Positions 43,158 through 52,249 of a stretch of DNA of 64,000 bases are shown in pieces. The notes under the pieces are model-generated. The model had not been told where the DNA came from. It worked only from the letters and a program-made list of their open reading frames with translations, and ran no database searches. This DNA comes from Sandarakinorhabdus limnophila DSM 17366 (GTDB taxonomy: Bacteria > Pseudomonadota > Alphaproteobacteria > Sphingomonadales > Sphingomonadaceae): NCBI RefSeq assembly GCF_000420765.1, contig NZ_ATVO01000003.1, positions 1 to 64,000 of the forward strand, given 5' to 3'. The position numbers and the translations under genes are program-made. The number at the start of each line of letters is the position of its first letter. Positions within the stretch are counted from its first letter, which is position 1.

Positions 43158-44948
43158 TCAAGCCGCCAACTGGTCGAACTGCAGCCGGGCAAGGCGCGCA
43201 TAGAGCCCGCCGCCGGCCATCAGGCTGTCGTGCGTGCCCTCGGCGACAATCCGGCCCTTGTCGAGCACAACGATGCGATCGGCATCGCGCACGGTGGCGA
43301 GACGGTGGGCAATCACCAGCGTGGTTCGCTGCTTCATAAGCCCGTCGAGCGCTTCCTGCACCAGCTGCTCGCTTTCGGCATCGAGCGCGCTGGTGGCTTC
43401 ATCGAGCAGCAGGATTGGCGCGTTGCGCAAGATGGCGCGCGCGATGGCCACGCGCTGGCGCTGGCCGCCGGAAAGCCTGGTACCGCTTTCGCCCAGGAAG
43501 CTGTGGATGCCTTCGGGCAGGTCTTTCAGGAAGCCATCGGCATGGGCGGCTTCGGCCGCGGCCCACACTTCGGCTTCGGTCGCCTCCGGGCGGCCATAGC
43601 GGATATTTTCCAGTGCGCTGGTGGCAAAGATCACCGTTTCCTGGGGGACCACGGCGATGCGTTCGCGGATCTGGTGCGGATCCGCGTCGCGATAGGCAAC
43701 GCCGTCGATCCGCAACTCGCCGGCTTCCGGATCATAGAAACGCTGCACCAGCTGAAACAGGGTGGACTTGCCTGCGCCCGAGGGGCCGACGACGGCCACC
43801 GTTTCGCCAGGCGCCACCTTAAGGGTGAAGCCATTCAGCGCCGGGGCATCGGGTTTGGACGGATAATGGAAATGCACATCCACCAGTTCCAGTTCACCCC
43901 GCGATGCGGGCAGGGCGACCGGATCGGCCGGGGCGCGGATCAGCGGCCGCGCGGCGAGCAGTTCCTCCATGCGGCCGGATGCGCCGGCCGCGCGCATGAA
44001 ATCGCCATACACCTCGGTCAGTGTGCCGAACGCGCCGGCAACAATGGCGGCAGCGAACACGAAGGCGGCGATGGCGCCGCCCGAAAGCCGGCCCGAAATC
44101 ACGTCGAGCGCGCCTTGCCACAGCACCAGCGTGATCGCGCCGAACACGAGGGTGATTACCAGCGCCGTCATCACCGCACGCAGGCGGATGCGGCGCTTGG
44201 CGGTATCGAAGCTGCTTTCCACCGCGGCGCCGAAGCGCTTCGCTTCGCGGCCTTCCTGGGTGAAGGCCTGCACGATACGGATGGCGCCCAGCACTTCGGA
44301 AACCATCGTGCCCATATCGGCGACCCGATCCTGGCTGGTGCGGCTGATTTCGCGCACCTTGCGGCCGAGCACGAAGATCGGAACGATGGTGAGTGGGATC
44401 ACCAGCAGCATCATCAAGGTGAGGCGCGGGCTGACCCAGAACATATAACCAATGCCGCCGATGCCCATCACCGTGTTGCGCAGCGCCAGGCTGGCCGAGG
44501 TGCCGACCACCTGTTCGATGATCGCGGTGTCAGACGTGATGCGGCTGGCGATTTCGGCTGGGCGGTTTTCTTCGAAGAACACCGGATCAAGGGTGACGAG
44601 GTGGCGCTGCACGGCGGTGCGCAGATCGGCCACCACGCGCTCGCCGATCCACGAGACGAAGAAGAAACGGACGGCCGTCGCCAACCCGAGCAGCAGGACG
44701 AGCCCGAGGAAGCCCACGAAGAAGGGCGCGATATCGGTGGGATCACTGCCACGGGCGAAGCCATTGTCCACCACGGTTTTCAGCCCCTGGGGGATGGCCA
44801 GCGTGGTCAGCGCGGCGACGCACAGCGCGGCGAGCGCTGCCGATAGCTGCAGCGGATAGGCGCGGGCAAACCGCCACAGCAAGGCGAGGCGGGAAAGCTT
44901 GCGCTCGGCGGGCGGGGGCAGTGGCGGTTTGGGCGGTCTGGAAGCCAT
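43158..44948 (-). CDS. ABC exporter, fused membrane and ATPase domains (MsbA-like)
   Basis: 596 residues. Six transmembrane helices (about 25-320), then an ATPase domain with Walker A G-P-S-G-A-G-K-S-T, Q-loop, signature L-S-G-G-Q-R-Q-R and Walker B I-L-L-L-D-E-A-T-S-A-L-D plus the switch His (I-A-H-R). It is a half-transporter that would dimerise and export a lipid, drug or other hydrophobic compound. A Pro-rich cytoplasmic N-terminus P-P-K-P-P-L-P-P-P precedes helix 1. The ATG at 44948 is preferred over a GTG ten codons upstream. Confidence 0.92.
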   Translation of the reverse strand: MASRPPKPPLPPPAERKLSRLALLWRFARAYPLQLSAALAALCVAALTTLAIPQGLKTVVDNGFARGSDPTDIAPFFVGFLGLVLLLGLATAVRFFFVSWIGERVVADLRTAVQRHLVTLDPVFFEENRPAEIASRITSDTAIIEQVVGTSASLALRNTVMGIGGIGYMFWVSPRLTLMMLLVIPLTIVPIFVLGRKVREISRTSQDRVADMGTMVSEVLGAIRIVQAFTQEGREAKRFGAAVESSFDTAKRRIRLRAVMTALVITLVFGAITLVLWQGALDVISGRLSGGAIAAFVFAAAIVAGAFGTLTEVYGDFMRAAGASGRMEELLAARPLIRAPADPVALPASRGELELVDVHFHYPSKPDAPALNGFTLKVAPGETVAVVGPSGAGKSTLFQLVQRFYDPEAGELRIDGVAYRDADPHQIRERIAVVPQETVIFATSALENIRYGRPEATEAEVWAAAEAAHADGFLKDLPEGIHSFLGESGTRLSGGQRQRVAIARAILRNAPILLLDEATSALDAESEQLVQEALDGLMKQRTTLVIAHRLATVRDADRIVVLDKGRIVAEGTHDSLMAGGGLYARLARLQFDQLAA

Positions 44949-45025
44949 GCGGGCTGATAGCAGGGCCTTGAGCCGCACTCAATGGCAAGCACCTGCGACA
45001 GTTCCGGCGGCTACGGCCGTTACAA

Positions 45026-45108
45026 AAATGGTGCATTGCAGCAGATTCATTCACCGCGGCGCTCATTTACGGTTTATGCTGCATGTGCGATATGGCAGTG
45101 CACCATTT
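45026..45108. promoter_or_regulatory. TGC-rich inverted repeats upstream of phaZ; candidate PhaR sites
   Basis: Arms AAATGGTGCATTGC (45026-45039) and GCAGTGCACCATTT (45095-45108) are complementary in 13 of 14 positions. Inside lie TGCAGCA (45037-45043) and TGCTGCA (45077-45083), also inverted. TGC/GCA-rich palindromes of this kind are bound by the PHB-responsive repressor PhaR in other alphaproteobacteria. Located 27 bases before the depolymerase start. Confidence 0.55.
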
Positions 45109-45134
45109 GCGCAGCCGCGCCGGAAGGATGTTTG

Positions 45135-46430
45135 ATGCTGTACACTGCCTTTGAGATGCAGAAAGCCTGGCTGGCGGGGATGGGCCTGGCGGCCCAATCC
45201 AGTTCCGATTGGTTGCTCAGCTTTGCCAACCCGGTGGCCTGGTCGCGCACGGCGCCATCGATGGCGCGGGCGTTGGAAGTGTTTGCCCACACCGTGGAAG
45301 TGCGCGGCAAGCCGGCATTTGATCTGCATACCACCATCGTTGATGGCGTATCGGTGTCGGTGAGTGAAACCGTGGTGCTGAGGAAGCCCTTTGGCCAGCT
45401 CAAGTATTTTCAGCGCGACGTGACCGGAAGGCGTGATCCGCGCATCCTGATTGTGGCGCCAATGTCGGGCCATTATGCCACGCTGCTGCGCGGCACGGTG
45501 GAGCGGTTGCTGCCTGATCACGAGGTATACATCACCGATTGGCGCGACGCCCGCTTGGTACCGACCAGTGAAGGCCGCTTCGACCTCAACGACTATGTCG
45601 ATTATCTGATCGAGTTCCTCGAAGCACTGGGCCCGGATACGCACATGCTGGCGGTGTGCCAGCCGTCGGTACCGGCGCTGGCCGCCGTGGCGCTGATGAA
45701 CGAGGATGATCATCCCTGCACCCCGCCCAGCCTGACCATGATGGGCGGGCCGGTAGATGTGCGCAAGGCGCCGACATCGGTGAACGATCTGGCCTTCAAA
45801 CGGCCGTTTGCCTGGTTCGAACAGACGGTGATACAGGACGTGCCGGCCATCTACCCGGGTGCAGGCCGCAAGGTTTATCCCGGCTATCTGCAATTGTCAG
45901 GCTTCATGTCGATGAATCTCGCCAACCACATGAAATCGCACTGGGAAATGTTCAAGCATCTGGTGGATGGCGACGAAGAATCCGCCGATGCCAGCAAGGC
46001 GTTCTATGACGAATATCGCGCCGTTTGCGACATGACCGCCGAATTCTATCTGCAGACGATCGATCTGGTGTTCCAGCGCCAGGCCCTGGCCACCGGCCAG
46101 TTCGAACATCGCGGCCGCATCGCCGATCCGGGCAAGATCACCCGCACGGCGCTGCTGGCCATCGAAGGTGAGCGCGACGATATTTCGGGCATCGGCCAGA
46201 CACGGGCGGCGCTGGATCTGGCGGTGAACCTGCCCGACGCCAAGAAGCAATATTACATGGCCGTTGGCGCCGGCCATTATGGCATCTTCAACGGCCGCAA
46301 GTGGCGCGAAGTGATTGCGCCGGTGATGGAACAGTTCGTGCGCACGCACGATACGCGCGCCGTGGCCCCGGCCCCGCTGCGGGTTGTGTTGCCCAGCCAT
46401 ATCGAATCGGATGTGCCGCCGGGCGTTTAA
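45135..46430 (+). CDS. phaZ: Intracellular polyhydroxybutyrate depolymerase
   Basis: 431 residues of the i-PhaZ family, which mobilises intracellular PHB granules to 3-hydroxybutyrate units. The nucleophile is Cys175 in H-M-L-A-V-C-Q-P-S-V-P, as in Ralstonia PhaZa1, and a late H in V-G-A-G-H-Y-G-I-F completes the triad. M-L-Y-x-A-F-E-M-Q-K at the N-terminus is typical. The start ATG 45135 has GGAAGGA upstream. The TGC-rich repeats in its promoter point to control by granule-associated PhaR. It is divergent from the ABC exporter. Confidence 0.94.
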   Translation: MLYTAFEMQKAWLAGMGLAAQSSSDWLLSFANPVAWSRTAPSMARALEVFAHTVEVRGKPAFDLHTTIVDGVSVSVSETVVLRKPFGQLKYFQRDVTGRRDPRILIVAPMSGHYATLLRGTVERLLPDHEVYITDWRDARLVPTSEGRFDLNDYVDYLIEFLEALGPDTHMLAVCQPSVPALAAVALMNEDDHPCTPPSLTMMGGPVDVRKAPTSVNDLAFKRPFAWFEQTVIQDVPAIYPGAGRKVYPGYLQLSGFMSMNLANHMKSHWEMFKHLVDGDEESADASKAFYDEYRAVCDMTAEFYLQTIDLVFQRQALATGQFEHRGRIADPGKITRTALLAIEGERDDISGIGQTRAALDLAVNLPDAKKQYYMAVGAGHYGIFNGRKWREVIAPVMEQFVRTHDTRAVAPAPLRVVLPSHIESDVPPGV

Positions 46431-46466
46431 GTCGCTTGAGATGGAGCTTGCTGGCCGGCTGCCGCT

Positions 46467-48254
46467 TCAGCCTGCCAGCTGCTCTTCCATCTGCGCCAAT
46501 TCCAGCCAGCGCAGTTCCGCGGCTTCCAGTGTTTCGCGTAAGGAATCCAGTTCGGTGGTGAGCGCGGCAAAACGCGGCGGGTTCTTCGCGTAGAGATCGG
46601 GATCGGCCAGCGCCGTCTCGCGAGCGGCGATATCCTTGCCCAACGCAGCGATGCGGTCAGGCAGTTCGGCCAGTTCGCGGGCGTCCTTGTAACTGAGCTT
46701 GCCGGCCTTGCGGGGCGCGCTGGCTGGGGTTGCGGCGCTGATCCGGCCGCCCTTGGTTGCTGCCGCTGCCGGTGCCTGACGTGCCACCCAGTCGCTCCAG
46801 CCGCCCACGCTCACTTCGACCTTGCCGGTGCCATCGAGCGCAACAATCATCGTTACCACCCGATCCAGGAAAGCGCGATCGTGGCTGACCAGCACCACGG
46901 TGCCGGCATAATCGCCGATCACCTCCTCGATCAGATCGAGCGTTTCCATGTCGAGATCGTTGGTCGGCTCATCGAGCACCATCAGGTTCGATGGCGTGGC
47001 GAACTCGCGTGCCAGCAACAGGCGGGACTGTTCGCCGCCTGACAGGGTTTCGGCCGCCGCATCAATCACGCCGGGATCGAACAGATATTCCTTCAGATAG
47101 CCGGCGATATGCTTTTTGGAACCGTTCACCTCGATCCACTCGCCGCCATCGGCCAGCACTTCGCGCACGGTGCGGCCTTTCAACCGCTGGCGATGCTGAT
47201 CGATGATGGTGGGAGCCAGCGCGGCGCTGCGGGTTATGGTGCCGCTGTCGGGTGCGATCTGCCCGAGCAGCAGCTTGATCAGGGTGGATTTGCCGGCACC
47301 GTTGGGGCCGACGATGCCGATGCGATCACCCTTGCGGATGCGCAAGGAGAAATCATTGAGGATGGCGCGATCACCGAACGCCAGCGATATGCCCTTGGCG
47401 TCGATCAGGATCTTTGAGCCGGGATCGCTGGATTCGGTGGCGATCCGCGCTGATGTCGGCCCACGATCCAGGCTGCGGCGGGTTTCGCGCAGGTCCATCA
47501 ACTTGGAAAGCCGGCCCATGTTGCGCTTGCGCCGGGCGGTCACGCCGCGCTGCAGCCAATGTTCTTCGGCGCGCAATTTCGTGTCGAGCCGCTGGGCGGT
47601 GCGCTCTTCCTCGGCGGCCACCGCTTCGGACCAGGCATCGAACCCACCAAAACCCACTTCGGCGCGGCGCAGCATGCCGCGATCAAGCCACAGGCAATTC
47701 TTCGTCAACCGGGTGAGGAAGGCGCGATCATGGCTGATGACGACCAGTGCGCAACGGCTGCGATCAAGCCAGTTTTCCAGCCATTCGATGGCGCCGATAT
47801 CCAGATGGTTGGTCGGCTCATCCAAGAGCAGCAGGTCGGGCGCTTCGGCCAGCACACGCACCAGCGCGGCGCGGCGACGTTCGCCGCCCGATGCCGTAGC
47901 AGCGGGGCGGGCGAGATCGAGCCCGATCTGATCGGCCAGCGCCGCCACTTCGTGCGGTTGCGCGCCGCCGGCCAGCACATAGTCTTCCAGGGCTTCGAAA
48001 TCGCCCATCGGCGGATCCTGTTCCAGCCGGCCGATCTTCAGCCGGCTGGCGAGGGCGCGCCGGCCCTGATCCGGCTCGATACTGCCGTCGATGATCTTCA
48101 GCAGCGTGGATTTGCCGGCGCCGTTGCGGCCGATCAGGGCGACACGGTCGCGTGCATCAAGGGTGAGCGACAGGCCTTGGAACAGCCAACCGGCGCCGTT
48201 CTTCAGTCCGATCGATTCAAGAGTGAAAATGGGTTCGGGCCGGGGAGGGGACAT
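46467..48254 (-). CDS. ABC-F family ATPase (Uup/EttA-like)
   Basis: 595 residues: two ABC domains in one chain without membrane helices. Walker A appears as G-R-N-G-A-G-K-S-T and G-P-N-G-A-G-K-S-T; signatures A-S-G-G-E-R-R-R and L-S-G-G-E-Q-S-R; Walker B L-L-L-D-E-P-T-N-H-L-D and M-V-L-D-E-P-T-N-D-L-D. The charged linker and the coiled-coil C-terminus (after about 510, L-P-D-R-I-A-A-L-G-K-D-I-A) fit the Uup type, which acts on ribosomes or DNA. The start ATG 48254 follows the usual short N-terminus. Confidence 0.92.
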   Translation of the reverse strand: MSPPRPEPIFTLESIGLKNGAGWLFQGLSLTLDARDRVALIGRNGAGKSTLLKIIDGSIEPDQGRRALASRLKIGRLEQDPPMGDFEALEDYVLAGGAQPHEVAALADQIGLDLARPAATASGGERRRAALVRVLAEAPDLLLLDEPTNHLDIGAIEWLENWLDRSRCALVVISHDRAFLTRLTKNCLWLDRGMLRRAEVGFGGFDAWSEAVAAEEERTAQRLDTKLRAEEHWLQRGVTARRKRNMGRLSKLMDLRETRRSLDRGPTSARIATESSDPGSKILIDAKGISLAFGDRAILNDFSLRIRKGDRIGIVGPNGAGKSTLIKLLLGQIAPDSGTITRSAALAPTIIDQHRQRLKGRTVREVLADGGEWIEVNGSKKHIAGYLKEYLFDPGVIDAAAETLSGGEQSRLLLAREFATPSNLMVLDEPTNDLDMETLDLIEEVIGDYAGTVVLVSHDRAFLDRVVTMIVALDGTGKVEVSVGGWSDWVARQAPAAAATKGGRISAATPASAPRKAGKLSYKDARELAELPDRIAALGKDIAARETALADPDLYAKNPPRFAALTTELDSLRETLEAAELRWLELAQMEEQLAG

Positions 48255-48415
48255 GGGGGAGGCAGTGGCCTGTCCCGCAGCGGCTGGCAAGAGGCAGCGG
48301 TTGCACTGATGGCGGCGATGCGGCACAAGATCACCAGATGCGGTCGGCCAGAATCCTGTTCATGTTCAGGGCGGGTTCAATCGGCAGCGGGCAGATGGGT
48401 GTTGTCGGAACCGGC

Positions 48416-48432
48416 GCTGAAGCCTGTTCAGC
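48416..48432. promoter_or_regulatory. Inverted repeat and TGTTCA direct repeats upstream of the PepSY gene
   Basis: GCTGAA (48416-48421) and TTCAGC (48427-48432) form an inverted repeat 19 bases before the start codon. TGTTCA occurs at 48357-48362, 48363-48368 and 48425-48430, with a GGTTCA variant between. Repeated hexamers of this kind are typical of OmpR-type response-regulator binding, here probably the regulator encoded two genes downstream. Confidence 0.4.
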
Positions 48433-48451
48433 GCGGTTGATAAACGGGATC

Positions 48452-48742
48452 ATGCGTGTGCGTAACCTCTTGTTCTTCTTGTCAGGCTTGGCCCTGTTGG
48501 CTGCGGCACCGGCCTTCGCTGGCCCCAACGACGTGCACAACATGGTGCGGGCCGGGGAGATCATGCCGCTGGAACCGATCCAGCGCCGCGTGATGCAGGA
48601 AAACCGGGGTGAGTATGTTGGCGTTCAGTTTGATCAGTCCAGCCGCACGTACCGGTTCCGGTTCTTGAAGGATGGCAATCTGATCAATGTTGATGTGGAT
48701 GCCCGTACTGGCGCCCCCGTTCGGCGCCGGCAGAGTTTTTGA
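48452..48742 (+). CDS. Small periplasmic PepSY-like protein
   Basis: 96 residues. Signal peptide R-V-R-N-L-L-F-F-L-S-G-L-A-L-L-A-A-A-P-A-F-A, then a short mature domain resembling one PepSY unit: Y-V-G-V-Q-F-D, Y-R-F-R-F-L-K-D-G-N-L-I-N-V-D-V-D-A-R-T-G. PepSY units next to a two-component system often modulate the histidine kinase from the periplasm. The response regulator follows 84 bases downstream in the same direction. Confidence 0.8.
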   Translation: MRVRNLLFFLSGLALLAAAPAFAGPNDVHNMVRAGEIMPLEPIQRRVMQENRGEYVGVQFDQSSRTYRFRFLKDGNLINVDVDARTGAPVRRRQSF

Positions 48743-48826
48743 GAACCGCCAGGGAGGCGCGGGCAGCGCCGCCAACCGGACAGGAGCCGGTTTGATCGTG
48801 CCAAGCATTTTCGTGGACAGGGGCCA

Positions 48827-49489
48827 ATGCGAATACTGATCGTCGAAGACGAACCCAATCTGCGTCGCCAGCTGAAGAATGCGCTGGAACAGGCAGGCTA
48901 TGCCGTGGACGCCGCCGGTGATGGCGAGGAGGGCCATTATCTGGGCGCCAACGAAGCCTATGACGCGGTGATCCTCGATCTCGGCCTGCCGGGCCTTGAC
49001 GGGTTGACTGTGCTTGACCGCTGGCGCCGCGAAGGCCGGGTGATGCCCGTTCTGGTGCTGACCGCGCGCGACAGCTGGTCAGACAAGGTGGCCGGGCTGG
49101 ATGCCGGCGCCGATGACTATCTGGCCAAGCCCTTCCAGATCGAGGAACTGGTCGCCCGGCTGCGGGCCATCATCCGGCGGGCGGCAGGGCAGGCGACGTC
49201 GGAATTGACTGCGGGCGGCGTGCGCCTGGATGGCCGCTCGGGCCGGGTGACGCTGAACGGCGAACCGGTCAAGTTGACCGCGCAGGAATTCAAGGTGCTG
49301 TCCTACCTGATGCACCACAAGGGCAAGGTGGTGAGCCGCACCGAACTGATCGAACATATCTATGACCAGGATTTCGATCGCGATTCCAACACGATCGAAG
49401 TGTTCATCACCCGCATCCGCAAGAAACTGGGTGCCGATCTGATCATGACCACGCGCGGCCTTGGCTACAGTCTCAACGATCAGCTCTGA
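48827..49489 (+). CDS. OmpR/PhoP-family response regulator
   Basis: 220 residues. Receiver domain with acidic pocket E-D-E (7-9), phospho-acceptor D51 (L-D-L-G-L-P-G), and K in Y-L-A-K-P-F. C-terminal winged helix of the OmpR type: L-T-A-Q-E-F-K-V-L-S-Y-L-M and D-S-N-T-I-E-V-F-I-T-R-I-R-K-K. The QseB/PhoP-like pattern pairs with the following histidine kinase. The kinase GTG starts 10 bases after its stop. Confidence 0.95.
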   Translation: MRILIVEDEPNLRRQLKNALEQAGYAVDAAGDGEEGHYLGANEAYDAVILDLGLPGLDGLTVLDRWRREGRVMPVLVLTARDSWSDKVAGLDAGADDYLAKPFQIEELVARLRAIIRRAAGQATSELTAGGVRLDGRSGRVTLNGEPVKLTAQEFKVLSYLMHHKGKVVSRTELIEHIYDQDFDRDSNTIEVFITRIRKKLGADLIMTTRGLGYSLNDQL

Positions 49490-49499
49490 GCCGGCAGCG

Positions 49500-50843
49500 G
49501 TGAGCACGCGCCGCTCGTTGCAGCGGCGCATGGTGCTGATCGCTGCGGTGTGGATCACCATGTTGTTGGGTGTGGGCGGTCTGGCACTGGTGCAGGTGCT
49601 GGATGATACGCTCACCGCCAGCTTCGACGAGCAGCTGGCCAATAACCTCGATGCGATGATCAATGCGGCCGAGCTGGACGAAGTGGGCGATGTGCGCCTG
49701 CTACGTCCGCTGGGCGATCAGCGGTTTGCGGAGCCTTATTCCGGGCTTTACTGGCAGGTATCGGGCGGCGGCCATGCGCCGTTTCCATCGCGCAGCCTGT
49801 GGGATCGCCAGCTGACGCTGCCGCCGGGCAATCAGGATTGCCGCACGCCCTGCAAGTTTGAAAGCACGCAGTTCCCCAGCGAGACGCTGCGGGTAATAGC
49901 GCGCAGCGTGCGTCTGCCCGGCGCCGCGCAACCCTTCCTGTTCCAGGTGGCCCAGTCCAGCCGCGATCTCGATCGGCAGAAGGCGCGTACCCGCACCGTT
50001 GTCGGCTGGAGCTTGGGGGTGCTGGGCATCGGCCTGATTGTCATGGTCGGCCTCCAATCCATCTATGGCCTGGCGCCGCTCCGGCGGGTGTCAAAGGCGA
50101 TTGCCGCCATCCGTTCCGGCGAGGCGCGGCGGGTTGAAGCGCAATTCCCGGTGGAGGTGGAACCGCTGGTGGCGGAAATCAACGAGTTGCTGGCGCATGG
50201 CGAAGCCCAGTCGGAAGCGGCGCGCCGCCATGCCGGCAATCTTGCCCATGCGCTGAAAACGCCGATGAGCGTGCTGATCGGCGAAGCGCGTGGCCGCGAT
50301 GATCCGCTGGCCCGCACCATCGAAGCCCAGGTGCAGGTGATGCGCCGCCATGTTGATCATCAGCTGGCCCGCGCCCGCGCCGCTGGCCGTCGCGCCGCCT
50401 CTACTGCCCGCACGCCCGTGTGGCCGTCGCTGGAAGCCATCGCGCGCACCGTGGGGCGCATCCACCAGGGCAAGGTGCTGATCGATCTGGCCGGCGACCG
50501 CGAGGCATCCTTTCGCGGTGAACAGCAGGACCTTGAGGAAATGCTGGGCAATCTGATCGACAATGCCGCCCTGCATGGCGGCGGCCGGGTGTTCATCACC
50601 GTGGAGGCCAACGCCGATCAGGTGCGGGTGCTGGTGGAAGATGACGGCAAGGGCATCGCACCCGAGCAGCGCAGCCGGCTGTTCGAGCGCGGCGAGCGGC
50701 TGGACACCGATAAGCCGGGCACTGGCCTGGGCCTTGCCATCGTCAAGGATGTCGCCGAACTTTATGGCGGCAGCGTTGCGCTCGACAGTTCGGAGGATTT
50801 GGGTGGTCTGTTGGTGACGCTCACCCTGCCGCTTGCCGCCTGA
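49500..50843 (+). CDS. Sensor histidine kinase (PhoQ/QseC-like)
   Basis: 447 residues from a GTG. Two transmembrane helices (about 12-33 and 168-190) bracket a periplasmic sensor domain of about 130 residues that holds a possible disulfide pair (D-C-R-T-P-C). HAMP, then the H-box N-L-A-H-A-L-K-T-P with H250, the N-box N-L-I-D-N-A, and G1/G2 boxes D-D-G-K-G-I-A and G-T-G-L-G-L-A-I-V. The H-x-L-K-T-P variant fits the PhoQ-like group. The signal is unknown; PepSY association suggests a periplasmic or envelope cue. Confidence 0.93.
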   Translation: MSTRRSLQRRMVLIAAVWITMLLGVGGLALVQVLDDTLTASFDEQLANNLDAMINAAELDEVGDVRLLRPLGDQRFAEPYSGLYWQVSGGGHAPFPSRSLWDRQLTLPPGNQDCRTPCKFESTQFPSETLRVIARSVRLPGAAQPFLFQVAQSSRDLDRQKARTRTVVGWSLGVLGIGLIVMVGLQSIYGLAPLRRVSKAIAAIRSGEARRVEAQFPVEVEPLVAEINELLAHGEAQSEAARRHAGNLAHALKTPMSVLIGEARGRDDPLARTIEAQVQVMRRHVDHQLARARAAGRRAASTARTPVWPSLEAIARTVGRIHQGKVLIDLAGDREASFRGEQQDLEEMLGNLIDNAALHGGGRVFITVEANADQVRVLVEDDGKGIAPEQRSRLFERGERLDTDKPGTGLGLAIVKDVAELYGGSVALDSSEDLGGLLVTLTLPLAA

Positions 50844-50850
50844 GCCGGCG

Positions 50851-51129
50851 TCAGGCCCGCGCCGCCTGATGGTGGCGGATCACCTCGTCGATGACGAAGC
50901 GCAGGAATTTCTCGGAAAACTCTGGATCCAGATTGGCGCTGGCGGCGAGCGCACGCAGGCGGGCAATCTGCTCGGTCTCGCGGCCGGGATCGGCGGGCGG
51001 CAAGCCGGTTTCCGCCTTGTAGCGGCCTACTGACTGGGTGATCTTGAAGCGTTCGGCCAGCATGAACACCAGGGCGGCATCGATATTGTCGATGCTTTCA
51101 CGATAAGCCTGCAACACCGGATCGCTCAC
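50851..51129 (-). CDS. Chorismate mutase, AroQ type
   Basis: 92 residues, all-helical monofunctional AroQ. It converts chorismate to prephenate for Phe/Tyr synthesis. Typical features: Y-R-E-S-I-D-N-I-D-A-A-L at the N-terminus with the active-site Arg, R-F-K-I-T-Q-S-V-G-R-Y-K, and R-E-T-E-Q-I-A-R-L-R later. The GTG at 51129 has GGGGGA just upstream. It is divergent from the polyprenyl synthase gene. Confidence 0.9.
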   Translation of the reverse strand: MSDPVLQAYRESIDNIDAALVFMLAERFKITQSVGRYKAETGLPPADPGRETEQIARLRALAASANLDPEFSEKFLRFVIDEVIRHHQAARA

Positions 51130-51239
51130 GCTGTGTCCCCCATCTGGCCCGTAATGGCCACATTGTCCTTTTGCGGCACAGCAGCGCGGGGAGCAAGGCC
51201 GCGCTTGCACGAGCCGTTACTTGCGTTAAGGAAAACGGC

Positions 51240-52247
51240 GTGACAGCCACCGTCCATACCCTCCGCCGCGAGCCGTCGATCCAGGCGTTGATGAACCTGA
51301 CCGCGCCGGGTCTCAACGCTGTAAATCATGTGATCCTCGATCGCATGCAATCGCCAGTGGCGCTGATTCCGGAACTGGCCGGCCACCTGATTGCCGGCGG
51401 GGGCAAGCGGCTGCGGCCGATGCTCACCCTGGGCTGCGCCAGCCTGCTGGGGTATGAAGGCACCCGCCATTACAAGCTGGCGGCCGCTGTCGAGTTCATC
51501 CACACCGCAACGTTGCTGCATGATGATGTGGTTGATGCGTCAGGGCTTCGGCGCGGCAAGGTCACGGCCAATTCGCTCTATGGCAATCCGGCCAGCGTGC
51601 TGGTGGGCGATTTCCTGTTCAGCCGCGCGTTTGAACTCATGGTCGAAGATGGGTCGCTCAGGGTGCTCAAGATCCTTTCGCGTGCATCAGCCGTGATTGC
51701 GGAAGGCGAGGTGGCCCAGCTCACCGCCGCGCGCGATGTGACCACCACTGAAGATCGTTACCTCGACATCATCAGTGCCAAGACGGCCGCGTTGTTCGCC
51801 GCCGCCTGTCAGATTGCCGGCGTGGTTGCCGAGCGTGATGAAAAGGGCGAGGAGGCACTGGCCAGCTATGGCCGCTATCTCGGCATCGCGTTCCAGCTGG
51901 TGGACGACGCCATCGATTATGTGTCGGACGCCGAAACCATGGGCAAGAATGCCGGCGATGATTTCCGCGATGGCAAGATCACCCTGCCGGTGATCCTGGC
52001 CTACGCCCGCGGCAACGAGGATGATCGCGAATTCTGGCGCCGTGCCATGACCGGTAGAGCCAATGGTGATGCGGAACTGGCCCGCGCCGGCGAATTGCTG
52101 CGCACCACCAACGCCGTGGCCGATACCATGGCCCGCGCCCGCCATTATGGCCAGCGCGCCATCGATGTGCTGGGCAGTTTTGCCAAGGGCCCGGCGCGCG
52201 ACGCGCTCACCGAAACGGTCGAGTTCGCGATCCACCGCGCCTATTGA
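51240..52247 (+). CDS. ispB: Polyprenyl diphosphate synthase (octaprenyl-type, quinone side chain)
   Basis: 335 residues of the trans-isoprenyl synthase fold. First Asp-rich motif L-L-H-D-D-V-V-D (D95, D96, D99) with G-G-G-K-R-L-R-P before it, second Asp-rich motif Q-L-V-D-D-A-I-D-Y. Small residues before the first motif suit a long-chain product for ubiquinone. The GTG at 51240 is preferred because AAGGA lies upstream. Confidence 0.92.
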   Translation: MTATVHTLRREPSIQALMNLTAPGLNAVNHVILDRMQSPVALIPELAGHLIAGGGKRLRPMLTLGCASLLGYEGTRHYKLAAAVEFIHTATLLHDDVVDASGLRRGKVTANSLYGNPASVLVGDFLFSRAFELMVEDGSLRVLKILSRASAVIAEGEVAQLTAARDVTTTEDRYLDIISAKTAALFAAACQIAGVVAERDEKGEEALASYGRYLGIAFQLVDDAIDYVSDAETMGKNAGDDFRDGKITLPVILAYARGNEDDREFWRRAMTGRANGDAELARAGELLRTTNAVADTMARARHYGQRAIDVLGSFAKGPARDALTETVEFAIHRAY

Positions 52248-52249
52248 CC

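Noticed and set aside
43230-44846. Open frame of 538 codons on the plus strand
   Set aside because: Antisense to the ABC exporter, whose Walker and signature motifs are intact; His/Gly/Asp-rich translation typical of shadows.
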